Shown: in pieces, positions 1 to 9,462 of the stretch
Numbering within the stretch: position 1 is the first letter of the stretch
Layout of the letters: each line of letters opens with the position of its first letter
DNA from: DATMBF01 sp035559595
Lineage (GTDB): Bacteria > Bacteroidota > Ignavibacteria > UBA10030
Length of the DNA stretch: 64,000 nucleotides
Direction: 5' to 3'
Assembly (NCBI GenBank): GCA_035559595.1
Contig: DATMBF010000006.1
Location: forward strand, 1 to 64,000
Program-made: the position numbers and the translations under genes
Notes under the pieces: model-generated
The model's database searches: none
What the model saw: only the letters and a program-made list of their open reading frames with translations
What the model was told of the DNA's origin: nothing

Positions 1-1
1 A

Positions 2-916
2 CAGATTTTTTTCACTCTGTCGGTGGGCATGGGTTCCATCCATTGCTATGCGGCCTACGTCCGGGAAAAAGATGACATTGCGCTCAACGCTGCCTCAGCA
101 GGATGGATGAATGAGTTTGTGGAGGTTATCCTTGGTAGCGCGATTGTCGTCCCAATTGCCGCTGCGTATTTAGGGCTTGAGTGGGTTCAAGGCAACGTGG
201 GTCTTCAAATGGGCTTCCGGACAATGCCAACGTTGTTTGAACACTGGGGTCCCTTCTTCGCTACGCTTGCGGGGGTTGCCTGGTTTGGACTGCTCTTCTT
301 TGCGGGCATTACAAGTTCTCTTGCAATGGGACAACCCGTCATGGCGTTTCTTCAGGATGAATTCAAGATGGAACGTCGGCGATCAGCGAAAATATTTGGA
401 AGTGTTACCCTGGTGCTTGGTCTGTGGACAGTTTTCTTTTTTGGGTATGGTGCGTTTGGAGAGTTTGACGATTGGGTTGGAACATTCTCTCTGGTTATTT
501 TTGCATTGTTAGAATCCCTCCTCTTTGCTTGGGTATTCGGCATTGATAAGGGATGGGAGGAAATAACGCGAGGGGCCGATATCAAGGTTCCCGTAATCTT
601 CAAATATGTCATAAAATACATAACCCCTGTATTCTTGCTGGCCGTCTTTTTGGGATCGCTTATCTCTCCCCTAGGTGGCGATTGGAATGCAGCAATCACA
701 AGTCTGTTGAATGGTACGGGATGGCCGTTGGATGCAGGCAGTATCATCGGGAAAATCTTGCATCTTGGCTTTGAGGATACGCGCTGGTTTATTGACGGCG
801 AACCGACGAAGGTCTTCATTGTTGACGTGACACGAATACTGCTGCTTGCGACGTTCATTACCATTGCAGTGGTTGTCCGCGTCGCATGGAAACGCAAAGA
901 AGCTTCCCCTCACTGA
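2..916 (+). CDS. Sodium-dependent transporter, NSS/SNF family (5' partial)
   Basis: This is the C-terminal part of an integral inner-membrane symporter that couples amino-acid (or similar small substrate) uptake to sodium. The reading frame is already open at base 2 and starts with QIFFTLSVGMG, which matches the conserved TM6 region of the neurotransmitter:sodium symporter (LeuT-like) family. About six further hydrophobic segments follow, and the protein ends in a short basic tail. The GTG at base 23 is internal, so the true start lies outside the window. A MetS-like small subunit follows 15 bases downstream, which fits the two-component MetPS methionine/alanine importers known from other bacteria. 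The substrate is inferred from that pairing only. The family call is secure. Confidence 0.9.
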   Translation, partial: QIFFTLSVGMGSIHCYAAYVREKDDIALNAASAGWMNEFVEVILGSAIVVPIAAAYLGLEWVQGNVGLQMGFRTMPTLFEHWGPFFATLAGVAWFGLLFFAGITSSLAMGQPVMAFLQDEFKMERRRSAKIFGSVTLVLGLWTVFFFGYGAFGEFDDWVGTFSLVIFALLESLLFAWVFGIDKGWEEITRGADIKVPVIFKYVIKYITPVFLLAVFLGSLISPLGGDWNAAITSLLNGTGWPLDAGSIIGKILHLGFEDTRWFIDGEPTKVFIVDVTRILLLATFITIAVVVRVAWKRKEASPH

Positions 917-931
917 ACAGGAGAATAACTC

Positions 932-1054
932 ATGTCAACGTCAGCACTCATTACGATGCTCATCACCTGGTTCGTTATAGCATACTTTACTGTTAGATTT
1001 TTTCTCAGGGTATTGAACACACCGCAAGAGAAAGAGCGTACAAAAACGGAATAA
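932..1054 (+). CDS. MetS-like small subunit of the NSS transporter (40 aa)
   Basis: This very short gene encodes 40 residues: an N-terminal hydrophobic helix (about residues 5-28, containing LITMLITWFVIAYF) followed by a charged tail (QEKERTKTE). An AGGAG ribosome-binding site lies at 919-923, nine bases ahead of the ATG, and the frame ends in TAA. Placement directly behind an NSS transporter, one transmembrane segment and a polar C-terminus are the signature of the MetS / methionine-alanine importer small-subunit family. In that family the small protein is needed for transport by the large subunit. No homology search was run, so the call rests on size, topology and context. Confidence 0.75.
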   Translation: MSTSALITMLITWFVIAYFTVRFFLRVLNTPQEKERTKTE

Positions 1055-1103
1055 TGACGTCGTTGTTCTCCTCGGTCACTCCCGTAAACAGAATATTTCA
1101 CTT

Positions 1104-2336
1104 ATGAACGAACCACAAATTGCAGAATACGCAGTGAAGCTTAACCTTATCCAGACACTGTCGGTTGCAGCGTTGGTCTATTATGCAGGCATCATTGTTA
1201 AAAGGAACATAAGGATTCTTGATAGGTTAAACATTCCGCCTGCAGTGATTGGTGGGATTTTCTTTGCGCTCCTGGTCTTTCTTGCCCGCGACCGTTTTTT
1301 CAATATCCAGTTCGATACAACGGCTCAGCCCCTTTTTAATGTAGCGTTTTTCACAACGATTGGTATGGCCGCCAGCGTGCCACTACTCAAGAAGGGGGGC
1401 CCCTTGGTTGCCGTATTTCTGATTATTTCTACATTGTTCTGTGTTGTCCAAAACTTCATTGGGATGGGTATCGCGACAATGTTTGATATTAGCCCATTGG
1501 TAGGGATTATTGCCGGATCGGTCACGCTTGTCGGAGGGCCGGCGACAGGTATGGCCTTTGCACCTTTGTTTCAACACGCCGGTGTTGCGGGGGCAGACAC
1601 TTTAGCGCTGGCTGCTGCAACGTTCGGTATCGTCTGTGGGGGAATTATCGGAGGACCCATTGGTACATGGCTTATAAAGAAATACAATGTCGCCCAAAAC
1701 AAAAGCGCAATCCAACTGGTTGACACCCCCGCCCCAAGATCAACATTCCGCACACTGAAAATCAACCTTGAGCAAGAAGACTCCCATTTCATAACCAATC
1801 TCCTTCTGCTGGCTGTGACGATGGGAGTAGGGACTCTTGTGAGTAGCTACTTTGAATCTCTAGGATGGACGCTCCCGGCGTATATCGGTGCAATGCTTAT
1901 TGCATCGCTGTTCAGGAATCTCGATGATGTAACTCGGTGGTTCAAAATTGACTCACATGCAATGGACTTCATCGGCAATATCAGTCTTAATATTTTTTTA
2001 ACTGTTGCACTGATGAATTTGAAATTATGGGAATTATTTGAGCTTGCTGCACCATTAGCTGCCATTCTTACGGTCCAGGTTCTCGTCGTTGTAGTCTTTG
2101 TGTTGTTCGTGCTGTTTCGAATTATGGGAAAAGATTATGAATCGGCCGTAATGTCAAGCGGATTTATTGGATTCGTCCTCGGGACAACTGCAAATGCGTT
2201 GGCAAACATGAGAACACTCGTTAATCGCTACGGTGAAGCGCCACATGCATTTCTCGTGGTCCCACTCGTTGGGGCTTTTTTCATCGATTTTACAAATGCA
2301 ATCATTATTACAGCCTTTCTCAACTGGTTAAGCTGA
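1104..2336 (+). CDS. gltS: Sodium/glutamate symporter GltS
   Basis: The 410-residue inner-membrane protein has about ten to twelve hydrophobic segments and matches the ESS family (E. coli GltS is about 400 residues). Recognisable stretches are the N-terminal helix followed by PPAVIGGIFFALLV, the glycine-rich re-entrant loop GSVTLVGGPATGMAFA (about residues 138-153), and a second-half loop with GFVLGTTANALANM (about 352-365). It imports glutamate with sodium. No clear Shine-Dalgarno sequence precedes the ATG. It follows the NSS/MetS pair on the same strand and ends just before a strong terminator, so the three form a small amino-acid uptake unit. Confidence 0.93.
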   Translation: MNEPQIAEYAVKLNLIQTLSVAALVYYAGIIVKRNIRILDRLNIPPAVIGGIFFALLVFLARDRFFNIQFDTTAQPLFNVAFFTTIGMAASVPLLKKGGPLVAVFLIISTLFCVVQNFIGMGIATMFDISPLVGIIAGSVTLVGGPATGMAFAPLFQHAGVAGADTLALAAATFGIVCGGIIGGPIGTWLIKKYNVAQNKSAIQLVDTPAPRSTFRTLKINLEQEDSHFITNLLLLAVTMGVGTLVSSYFESLGWTLPAYIGAMLIASLFRNLDDVTRWFKIDSHAMDFIGNISLNIFLTVALMNLKLWELFELAAPLAAILTVQVLVVVVFVLFVLFRIMGKDYESAVMSSGFIGFVLGTTANALANMRTLVNRYGEAPHAFLVVPLVGAFFIDFTNAIIITAFLNWLS

Positions 2337-2373
2337 AACTGCGTGAATTGACTCAATGGCCCTTTCCGGGCAC

Positions 2374-2403
2374 AAAAAAAGCCGAGTATTCCTCGGCTTT
2401 TTT
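2374..2403. terminator. Bidirectional intrinsic terminator between gltS and guaD
   Basis: A GC-rich stem (GCCGAG paired with CTCGGC, loop of about five bases) is preceded by a run of A and followed by a run of T. It can therefore terminate both the plus-strand gltS transcript and the convergent minus-strand guaD transcript. Confidence 0.85.
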
Positions 2404-2424
2404 CTTTGCAGAACTCGCCACTCC

Positions 2425-2892
2425 CTAATACAGAACCTTGTCCGCCTTTCTCTCCCACTCCTTAAACGCAACGCTGGCCTCTTCCCGCATCAGCTGGATC
2501 ATCGGGATCTTCCTCGCCGAAACTTCTCGCGTCAGCTCCTCATAAATAAACGCATCATCAAAGCCAATCGCGGCCGCATCCTTCCTTGTGTTTGCATAAT
2601 ACACCTTCGCCGGGCGTGCCCAATAGATCGCCCCCATGCACATCGGACACGGCTCGCAGGTGGTATAAAGCTCACAGCCCGTGAGCTGGAACGTGCCAAG
2701 TACCCCACACGCCTCCCGGATCGCGACGATCTCCGCATGGGCAGTCGGATCGTTTGTTGATGTTACTCGATTCGTTCCCCGGGCAACGATCTTTCCCTCT
2801 TTCACAACGATTGCCGCAAAGGGGCCACCGTTGCCGCTCCGGATGTTTTCGATCGAAAGCTGAATCGCTTGTTTCATGAATGATTCTGTCAT
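2425..2892 (-). CDS. guaD: Guanine deaminase (cytidine-deaminase fold)
   Basis: The 155-residue protein is the size of the Bacillus subtilis-type guanine deaminase, which converts guanine to xanthine and ammonia. The zinc-binding and catalytic motifs are intact: HAE at about residues 52-54 and PCPMC at about 80-84. The C-terminal AAIGFDDAFIYEEL resembles the region that in GuaD supplies active-site residues, and it separates this protein from tRNA adenosine deaminases. The ATG overlaps the stop of xdhC by four bases (ATGA), so translation is probably coupled. It is the last gene of the minus-strand xanthine dehydrogenase operon, where it would feed xanthine to the dehydrogenase. Confidence 0.88.
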   Translation of the reverse strand: MTESFMKQAIQLSIENIRSGNGGPFAAIVVKEGKIVARGTNRVTSTNDPTAHAEIVAIREACGVLGTFQLTGCELYTTCEPCPMCMGAIYWARPAKVYYANTRKDAAAIGFDDAFIYEELTREVSARKIPMIQLMREEASVAFKEWERKADKVLY

Positions 2893-3992
2893 GGCCGCCC
2901 TTGAGAATGTTCAGATTGATGAAGTGCACCCAATCGCCGTCGAAGTTGTTGCATGGCATCCGACTTGTGAAGCACCACCCCCTCGAATCCCCGGCGAACC
3001 GCAATCAATTCAGCAACGACACTGATCCCGATCTCCTCTGCTGTGACGGCGCCAATCTCCAGTCCCATCGGCGCATGGACGCGATGAAGCTGCTCAGGAG
3101 ACACCCCTCGCTCGACAAGACGCTCAAAGGCGGTAAGGACTTTCCGCTTGCTGCCGATCATACCGATGTACCTTGTTGGCGTCCGAATCACCTGCTCGAG
3201 AATCTCCTCATCGTACCGGTGACCCCGAGTGACAATAACGACATACGTTGACGGTTTGATTGAGAGGGGCTTATCGAACTCGGCGACAACGGTTTGGGCC
3301 GCCTCGGGAAATCGATTGGCGTTGGCATACTCAGGCCGATCATCGACCACAGTCACGCGAAATCCGCTCATAGCAGCAGCTTGAGATACAAACCTCGAAA
3401 CATGCCCGCCGCCGAAGATGATCAGGGAGGGAGTGCCGACGATTGGCTCGAGAATCAGTTCACCTTGCGCGACTTTGACCCGCCGCGTTTCATGCCGATG
3501 GAAAGATTTGCGAAATTCCTCCGATAAATCATTGACATCTCCTATCCCCTCGATGTCTCCCGGACTTTCTACCAACTTCTTGAAAGCGATCGTACCGTCA
3601 TTCTGAAGCCTCGTTGCCACGATACTGTCTTCCCCTGCTTCACAGCGACTCCGTAGCTTCTCAAACAACGGAACCATCGTCCCGTCAATCGGCTCGATGA
3701 GCACTTCCAGACTTCCACCGCAGATAAGTCCCTGAACATATTCATTCTCATTGAGATGAAACGTCATGATCTGAGCAAGGTTGTCTGCGTACAATCTCCG
3801 CGCAGCTTGTACGACATCAGCCTCCATGCACCCACCGCCGACCGTGCCTGTGAGTCGCGTCCCATGCTCGGTCACCAGCATCTTGGAGAATGCCGAAGCA
3901 GGCGTAGACCCTGTGGTCGAGATGATCGTGCACAGCATGATCCGGGGTTCTCCTTTTAACGCACTCACAATTTCTGTAAAGATCTTCAGCAA
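2889..3992 (-). CDS. xdhC: XdhC family molybdenum-cofactor insertion protein
   Basis: The 367-residue protein belongs to the XdhC/CoxI family, whose members bind and sulfurate molybdenum cofactor and insert it into xanthine dehydrogenase. An N-terminal XdhC_CoxI domain holds TGTVGGGCMEADV and LICGGSLEVLIEP (roughly residues 48-105). A C-terminal Rossmann-like domain starts with IIFGGGHVSR (about 196-205). The start is a TTG preceded by AGGA, and no better in-frame ATG exists before the conserved region. The gene lies 11 bases behind the peptidase gene and overlaps guaD by four bases. Its place in the xdh operon supports the maturation role. Confidence 0.92.
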   Translation of the reverse strand: MLKIFTEIVSALKGEPRIMLCTIISTTGSTPASAFSKMLVTEHGTRLTGTVGGGCMEADVVQAARRLYADNLAQIMTFHLNENEYVQGLICGGSLEVLIEPIDGTMVPLFEKLRSRCEAGEDSIVATRLQNDGTIAFKKLVESPGDIEGIGDVNDLSEEFRKSFHRHETRRVKVAQGELILEPIVGTPSLIIFGGGHVSRFVSQAAAMSGFRVTVVDDRPEYANANRFPEAAQTVVAEFDKPLSIKPSTYVVIVTRGHRYDEEILEQVIRTPTRYIGMIGSKRKVLTAFERLVERGVSPEQLHRVHAPMGLEIGAVTAEEIGISVVAELIAVRRGFEGVVLHKSDAMQQLRRRLGALHQSEHSQGRP

Positions 3993-4003
3993 AGGATTTT
4001 ATC

Positions 4004-5632
4004 CTATCGATATCGAGGCACGCTGGATGGAAGAGGTTTATCGATCCCGACACGCTCAGGTCGATCAGCCAGCATCCACGCGGTCACGAATGCTGTCCGC
4101 GCAACGGTCTCCATCTTAACGGGATCAAGATATTCTGCTTCATCACTAGGCTCATGATAACGAGGATGCAACCCGGTGAAGTAACCGATGGTAAGAATCC
4201 CCCGCTCAAGAAATGGTCCAGCATCGGTGCGTGGGTAGAAAAATTCTTTTGCAGGATCGTCGTAGAAGCGATTGAATGACATGTTCAGGTATGCCCGGTT
4301 GGTCTGTATCAAGATCGAATCCGCCACTGCACTAAGCACTCTGGGCCCAACGAGATAAACCTCATGAGGGCCGGTCAGTCCCTCTTCCCCTTTGACATTC
4401 GTTCCCGGCACACGAGTTCCACCGATCATGTCAATGTTGAAGTGTGCCACGATGCGGTCGAGGGGCACAGGGGGGTTGTGGACAAACCAGCGCGTTCCCC
4501 ACAATCCAACTTCTTCTCCACTATCCCACAGGAAGATCACGGAACGCCGTGGGCGCGGTCCTTGCTGAAAAGCTTCTGCCATTGCAATCAACGCGGCCGT
4601 GCCCGTCGCATTGTCATCTGCGGCGTTGTAGATGCTATCACCGTTTACGGCTTCAGTGCCGACAGCTCCATCGAGGTGGGCAGCAATAGTGATGTATTCC
4701 TGGCGGAGTTTCGAATCGGAGCCTTCTATCATCGCAACAACGTTGGCCGGTCGATGAACCTGGTGCGATGCAGCCGGCAGATGCAACGTTACTTTTGACT
4801 TCAAAACAAACGATGCGGGGTATGTTCGTTCCTCTGCCTCGGGAAACAGGTCGAATGACTTTGCACTCTCGCCCTCAATCACTGCTTGAAGTGCCTGCGG
4901 ATGCAGGACGACTGCAGGCGAAGCTGGCGCGGCGTACGCTGAGGGAACAGAGGGATCAAGCTCTCTTCGACGCAAGTTGGAACGGCGCAGCCGATCCCAA
5001 CCTTCAAGCATGTGTGGGGATCCGGCGTAGAGTATTCCCAATGCTCCTCGTCGAGCAGCTTCCCAGATTGGCGGAGAGACCTCGCCGGTGAGGCGACCTG
5101 TTCGCAATCCAGCGGGAACGATGCCCGGTCCGTGCACCAGGAGGAACTTTCCCTTTACATCAACACCCTTATAAGCATCAACACCAAATGCAGGTGCAAA
5201 ATAACCGTGGCCTACATACACTACTTCGGCTGAGGCGTTTACAGGAACAAACCTATTGATCACAAAGACCTCGCCGAAGCGAAATCGTTTCCCCCCAACC
5301 TCAAGGAAGGCCGAAGCGGTATCCGCGATATGTTCATGGACGGTGTAATACTGAAGGTAACCTCCCTTATCACCCATCGGCTTCACACCGGCTTGTTTCA
5401 ATCGACTAACGACGACTGCCGCCGCGCTATCCAAACCGGGAGAAGGAGTTGCACGTCCGCGGAACAAATCGGATGAAAGGAATTCCACATCATGGGCAAG
5501 CCTCGCTGCAGTAATCGATTCGGCACGCGTGCGGAGGTGATCCGGAATGTCGGTACTCTGAGCAATTCCCCCTGCCACGATGAAGCAACAAAGAAGAAGA
5601 ATACGGAGATGACGCTGCAGGATAACCTCCAT
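4004..5632 (-). CDS. Secreted M28 family zinc peptidase with PA domain
   Basis: The protein is an exported zinc aminopeptidase-like enzyme of about 542 residues from the ATG at 5632; an upstream in-frame start would overlap xdhB and would bury the signal peptide (RHLRILLLCCFIVAGGIAQS). A protease-associated (PA) domain spans roughly residues 130-260. The M28 catalytic domain shows metal ligands in order: AHLDG, the NAADDNATG aspartate, the catalytic DSGEE pair, NIDMIGG, and a late HEPSDE histidine. All ligands are present, so the enzyme should be active in the periplasm or outside. It sits between xdhB and xdhC with gaps of 19 and 11 bases, an odd location for a peptidase. Its substrate is unknown. 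Confidence 0.9.
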   Translation of the reverse strand: MEVILQRHLRILLLCCFIVAGGIAQSTDIPDHLRTRAESITAARLAHDVEFLSSDLFRGRATPSPGLDSAAAVVVSRLKQAGVKPMGDKGGYLQYYTVHEHIADTASAFLEVGGKRFRFGEVFVINRFVPVNASAEVVYVGHGYFAPAFGVDAYKGVDVKGKFLLVHGPGIVPAGLRTGRLTGEVSPPIWEAARRGALGILYAGSPHMLEGWDRLRRSNLRRRELDPSVPSAYAAPASPAVVLHPQALQAVIEGESAKSFDLFPEAEERTYPASFVLKSKVTLHLPAASHQVHRPANVVAMIEGSDSKLRQEYITIAAHLDGAVGTEAVNGDSIYNAADDNATGTAALIAMAEAFQQGPRPRRSVIFLWDSGEEVGLWGTRWFVHNPPVPLDRIVAHFNIDMIGGTRVPGTNVKGEEGLTGPHEVYLVGPRVLSAVADSILIQTNRAYLNMSFNRFYDDPAKEFFYPRTDAGPFLERGILTIGYFTGLHPRYHEPSDEAEYLDPVKMETVARTAFVTAWMLADRPERVGIDKPLPSSVPRYR

Positions 5633-5651
5633 TTTAAGACGATCGAGAGAC

Positions 5652-7994
5652 TTACGTAGCCGCAATTTCAATATCTTGTTTCGCACGCAGGGATTGCTTG
5701 AGCTTCTGAACTGAAAGGACAATCACTTCATTTGTCGCCGGCAGAGAAAATTCCGGCTCAATCTGATGATCGGCAACGGCGGATATCGCATCTTTGATTG
5801 CAAGCCATGTAGAGAGCGCGAGCATGAACGGTGGTTCCGCAACCGCCTTGCTTCGGCGGATCGTCGGCACTGCGTTAGGAGCGTTCTCCAGCAGCTTTAT
5901 GCGGAAGTCTCTTGGAATATCCTGTACGCTTGGAATCTTGTACGTATCCGGCGAGTGAGTCAGTAAATTCCCTTTTTTATCCCACTTGATCTCCTCGGTC
6001 GTCACCCAGCCATTTCCCTGAATGTAGCCGCCTTCAACCTGACCGAGGTCAATCAACGGATTCAAGGAGTCTCCAACATCATGGAGAATATCTGCTCGAA
6101 GAATCGTAACATGACCGGTGAGAAGATCGACCAACACTTCGGTCACCGCCATTCCGAAAGCAAAGTAATAGAACGGTTTTCCCCGCCCCTTCTCCTTATC
6201 CCATCCGATATCCGGCGTGCGATAGAATCCTGAGGCTGAAAGCGGGATCTGACGCATGTGCAGCATGGGCATTGCATCGGCAAAGGCAATCTTCCTGTCG
6301 GGATGATCGGCATCAAGAATGAAGTCATTTTCGAAGCGAATGGATAGTTGGTGTGATGGATCGGAAGGATGTTGCTCCGACCAGATGTGTGCCATCGCCT
6401 CCGCGATTCTCCCTTTCAAGATATCACACGCATTCTTGATCGCCATTCCATTGAGATCGGCGCCTGCGGACGCGGCCGTAGCGGATGTATTGGGGACTTT
6501 GGAGGTGTTTGTGGCATTGACTTTCACACGCTCAACGCTCACGCCCAACTCAGCCGCGGCCACCTGCTGCATCTTGGTGTGCAAACCCTGTCCCATCTCC
6601 GTCCCCCCATGATTCACAAGAACTGTCCCGTCCTTATAAATGAGAACGAGTGCTCCAGCTTGATTCAGAAAGGAAGTTGTGAACGAGATGCCAAACTTCA
6701 CGGGTGTTATCGCCAACCCTTTCTTGAAAAACTCATTCCCTTCGTTAAATCTGTTTACCTCCTCCCGCCGTTGAACGTATTCCGACGATTTCACAAGCTG
6801 GTCATAGATCATGTGCAGTCGGTTATTCTCCACCAGTTGATTATAGTGCGTCGTGTTTCTTTCATGAAGACCATAGAAATTACGTTTTCGGATTTCAGCG
6901 GCGTCTTTCCGAACCTGTCGTGCTATGCAATCGATGACCTGTTCGATGAGCGCCATCCCTTGTGGACCGCCGAATCCTCGAAAAGCTGTATTCGAAGGGA
7001 GATTCGTTTTGCAGACTCGGCCGATAACGCGGAGATTCGGAATGAAGTAGGCATTGTCCACGTGCAGCATCGCTCGCTGCATGATTGCAAAGGAAAGATC
7101 GGTGGTGCACCCCCCATCGCTATTCAATTCGAAGTCGGCCGCCAGAATCCTTCCTTGGTCATCAAATCCCACTCGATACTTTGACAGAAAACGATGGCGT
7201 TTGCCGGTGATCTTCATGTCATCGTCGCGGAAAAGGCGAATCTTCACCGGCCTTTTCGTTGCCCAGGCCAGAAGAGCTGCCCAGCAGGCAGTATGGTTCG
7301 CTTGTGTTTCTTTCCCGCCGAATGCTCCTCCCATGCGGCGAACTTCGACAACAACCTCATGCTTGCCGATTCCTAACAGCTCGGCAATGAGCGCCTGAGT
7401 CTCCGACGGATGTTGTGTGGAGCTGTAGACATGCATCTCCTTTCCCTCGCCGGGGATGCAGAGACAGACTTGCGACTCGAGGTACCAGTGTTCTTGCGCC
7501 CCCGTTCTTAACACTCCTTCGATGACTTTCGGTGATCGACGAAGTGTCTCATCGACATCTCCACGCTCGATCTTGGCAGGAGGGCCGAGAAAACTCTTTC
7601 GTTCGATCGCTTTCTCAATTGTGAGGATTGGCTCGAGAGGTTCGAACTCCGCCTTGATGAGCCGCTCGGCTTCCAGACATTGCTCTTCCGTCTCCGCCGC
7701 AATGAGAAACATCGCTTGTCCGATGCACATGACTTCTCCGTCGGCGAGACATGGTTCGTCCTTCACGACCGGACCCATCTGATTGCGACCGGGTATGTCT
7801 TGACAACTTAAGACAGCATGAACACCCGGCACCATCCGCGCCGACGTCAGATCAAACGACTTGATACGTGCATGGGCATGCGGGCTATACACCACGCGAC
7901 CGACGAGCAAGCGATCATTGACGAGCATATCGTCAACATAGACTGCTTCGCCGGTGACGTGTTTGATTGCAGATTCGTGAGGAATGGATTTCAC
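5652..7994 (-). CDS. xdhB: Xanthine dehydrogenase, molybdopterin-binding large subunit
   Basis: The 780-residue protein is the molybdenum-cofactor subunit that oxidises hypoxanthine/xanthine to urate. Family landmarks are the GEAVYVDD start of the first domain, GGAFGGKE (about residues 223-230), the RGFGGPQG loop that contacts the cofactor (about 340-347), and the late AVAEPPF segment. The glutamate in that last segment corresponds to the catalytic base of xanthine oxidases. Length agrees with bacterial two-subunit enzymes (E. coli XdhA and Rhodobacter XdhB are about 750-780). The start is a GTG 16 bases behind the small-subunit gene. Symbols follow the Rhodobacter convention. Confidence 0.93.
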   Translation of the reverse strand: MKSIPHESAIKHVTGEAVYVDDMLVNDRLLVGRVVYSPHAHARIKSFDLTSARMVPGVHAVLSCQDIPGRNQMGPVVKDEPCLADGEVMCIGQAMFLIAAETEEQCLEAERLIKAEFEPLEPILTIEKAIERKSFLGPPAKIERGDVDETLRRSPKVIEGVLRTGAQEHWYLESQVCLCIPGEGKEMHVYSSTQHPSETQALIAELLGIGKHEVVVEVRRMGGAFGGKETQANHTACWAALLAWATKRPVKIRLFRDDDMKITGKRHRFLSKYRVGFDDQGRILAADFELNSDGGCTTDLSFAIMQRAMLHVDNAYFIPNLRVIGRVCKTNLPSNTAFRGFGGPQGMALIEQVIDCIARQVRKDAAEIRKRNFYGLHERNTTHYNQLVENNRLHMIYDQLVKSSEYVQRREEVNRFNEGNEFFKKGLAITPVKFGISFTTSFLNQAGALVLIYKDGTVLVNHGGTEMGQGLHTKMQQVAAAELGVSVERVKVNATNTSKVPNTSATAASAGADLNGMAIKNACDILKGRIAEAMAHIWSEQHPSDPSHQLSIRFENDFILDADHPDRKIAFADAMPMLHMRQIPLSASGFYRTPDIGWDKEKGRGKPFYYFAFGMAVTEVLVDLLTGHVTILRADILHDVGDSLNPLIDLGQVEGGYIQGNGWVTTEEIKWDKKGNLLTHSPDTYKIPSVQDIPRDFRIKLLENAPNAVPTIRRSKAVAEPPFMLALSTWLAIKDAISAVADHQIEPEFSLPATNEVIVLSVQKLKQSLRAKQDIEIAAT

Positions 7995-8010
7995 GGTTCG
8001 AGGGTGATGG

Positions 8011-9462
8011 TTACAGATTCGAGGTTTCAGACCAAAACTTCAACAAAAGATTTCTGGCGGCTATGCTTCGGAATTCCGCTCCGGCACGAGCATCCGAAAT
8101 CGGGGTGAATTCCTTTTCAATCAAGGTCATTGCTTCTTCAATAGTCTGTCGCGACCATGTCTTCCCGACGAGGAACCGCTCCACATTCGTCGCACGTTTC
8201 GTTCGGTCGGCCATTCCACCGTAAGCAAGCTTGATCGATTCGACTTTCGTGTCTCCAGTAAGCTCCAACCGAAACCCTCCACTGACCGTTGAAATATCCA
8301 GATCCTTCCGCTTAGAAACTTTGTAGGATCTAATGATTGCTCCGTTCTGAGACTTTGGAATACGCACTTCTGTGATTAGCTCGTCGGGCTTGCAGGCGGT
8401 TTTCCGATAACCGACAATGAAATCATCCATCGGAACTGTACGTGACCCGTTAAGGCTTTGCAAAACAACGCTCGCGTTGTAGGCAATGAGCACGGGCAGC
8501 ATGTCACCAATCGGTGAAGCTGTTCCAAGATTGCCGCCGAGCGTCGCGAGGTTCCGAATTTGCAGCGAACCGAACACCGAAAGCATATCCCGGAGCGCCG
8601 GGAAGTCCTGAGAGACAACTGCCGCCACCTGGCTTAATGGAACTCCTGCGCCGATTCGCATCTCAGAGGAGCCACGGGAAACAGTTTTCAGATCAGAGAC
8701 CAATGAGAGGTCCAAAATTGTTTTCAGCAGCTCGTGTCGTTTGGTCACGCGCAGCGCCACATCGGTAGCACCGCAGAGAACGGTGGCGTCGACATGCGCT
8801 TGCTTGAATTCCAGTGCCTCGCGAAGTGTTCGCGGCTGGTAGTACTCCTGCCTTGATGTGCGAATATGGAGGGATGATTTGTTGAGTGAAGTTAATCGGC
8901 TTGCGACGCCGGGCTCCTGAGCCGTCAAGTGGTCTTGACCATGGTTCACACACGATGTTGCCGCCGCCTCGACAATGGGCCGATAGCCGGTGCACCGGCA
9001 GAGATTACCGGTGAGTGCGTCATCAATTTCGGCTCGCGTGGGGCGATTGGTGTTCTTATACAAGGCAAAGAGTGACATGATGAATCCGGGCGTGCAATAA
9101 CCGCATTGACTGCCGCCGCTGTCTACCATCGCTTGCTGAACGGGATGGAGTTCGCCCTGTTGACCCCTGAGATTTTCAACAGTAACCAGTTGCTTCCCGT
9201 GGATCATCGGGAGAAACACCAGGCACGAATCCACCGAGCGGTGATGGAGTTTCCCGTCCTTCCCAAGCTCTCCCAAGACGACGGTGCAGGCCCCGCAATC
9301 TCCTTCCGCACACCCCTCCTTCGCTCCTCTGTGAGTCGGAAGTCCGCGAAGATAGTTCAGTACCGTCGTGGTTGGTTTCAGTCCGGAACTCTTCTCAAGG
9401 TCGATCTCCACGACCGACCCGTCAAGAACGAACTGTACTACGGATTGTTCGTTATTCCTCAT
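8011..9462 (-). CDS. xdhA: Xanthine dehydrogenase, Fe-S/FAD small subunit
   Basis: The protein of about 483 residues carries electrons from the molybdenum site to NAD. The N-terminal ferredoxin-like domain has the first 2Fe-2S ligand set (GCAEGDCGACTV), and the helical domain has the second (CGYCTPGF and NLCRCTGY). The FAD-binding domain follows at about residues 205-375, with LSVFGSLQIRNLATLGGNLG, and then the C-terminal flavoprotein domain. I chose the ATG at 9462; a TTG at 9501 would add 13 residues that look unlike the family. It is the first gene of the minus-strand operon and is divergent from allB, so both probably share a control region. Confidence 0.93.
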   Translation of the reverse strand: MRNNEQSVVQFVLDGSVVEIDLEKSSGLKPTTTVLNYLRGLPTHRGAKEGCAEGDCGACTVVLGELGKDGKLHHRSVDSCLVFLPMIHGKQLVTVENLRGQQGELHPVQQAMVDSGGSQCGYCTPGFIMSLFALYKNTNRPTRAEIDDALTGNLCRCTGYRPIVEAAATSCVNHGQDHLTAQEPGVASRLTSLNKSSLHIRTSRQEYYQPRTLREALEFKQAHVDATVLCGATDVALRVTKRHELLKTILDLSLVSDLKTVSRGSSEMRIGAGVPLSQVAAVVSQDFPALRDMLSVFGSLQIRNLATLGGNLGTASPIGDMLPVLIAYNASVVLQSLNGSRTVPMDDFIVGYRKTACKPDELITEVRIPKSQNGAIIRSYKVSKRKDLDISTVSGGFRLELTGDTKVESIKLAYGGMADRTKRATNVERFLVGKTWSRQTIEEAMTLIEKEFTPISDARAGAEFRSIAARNLLLKFWSETSNL

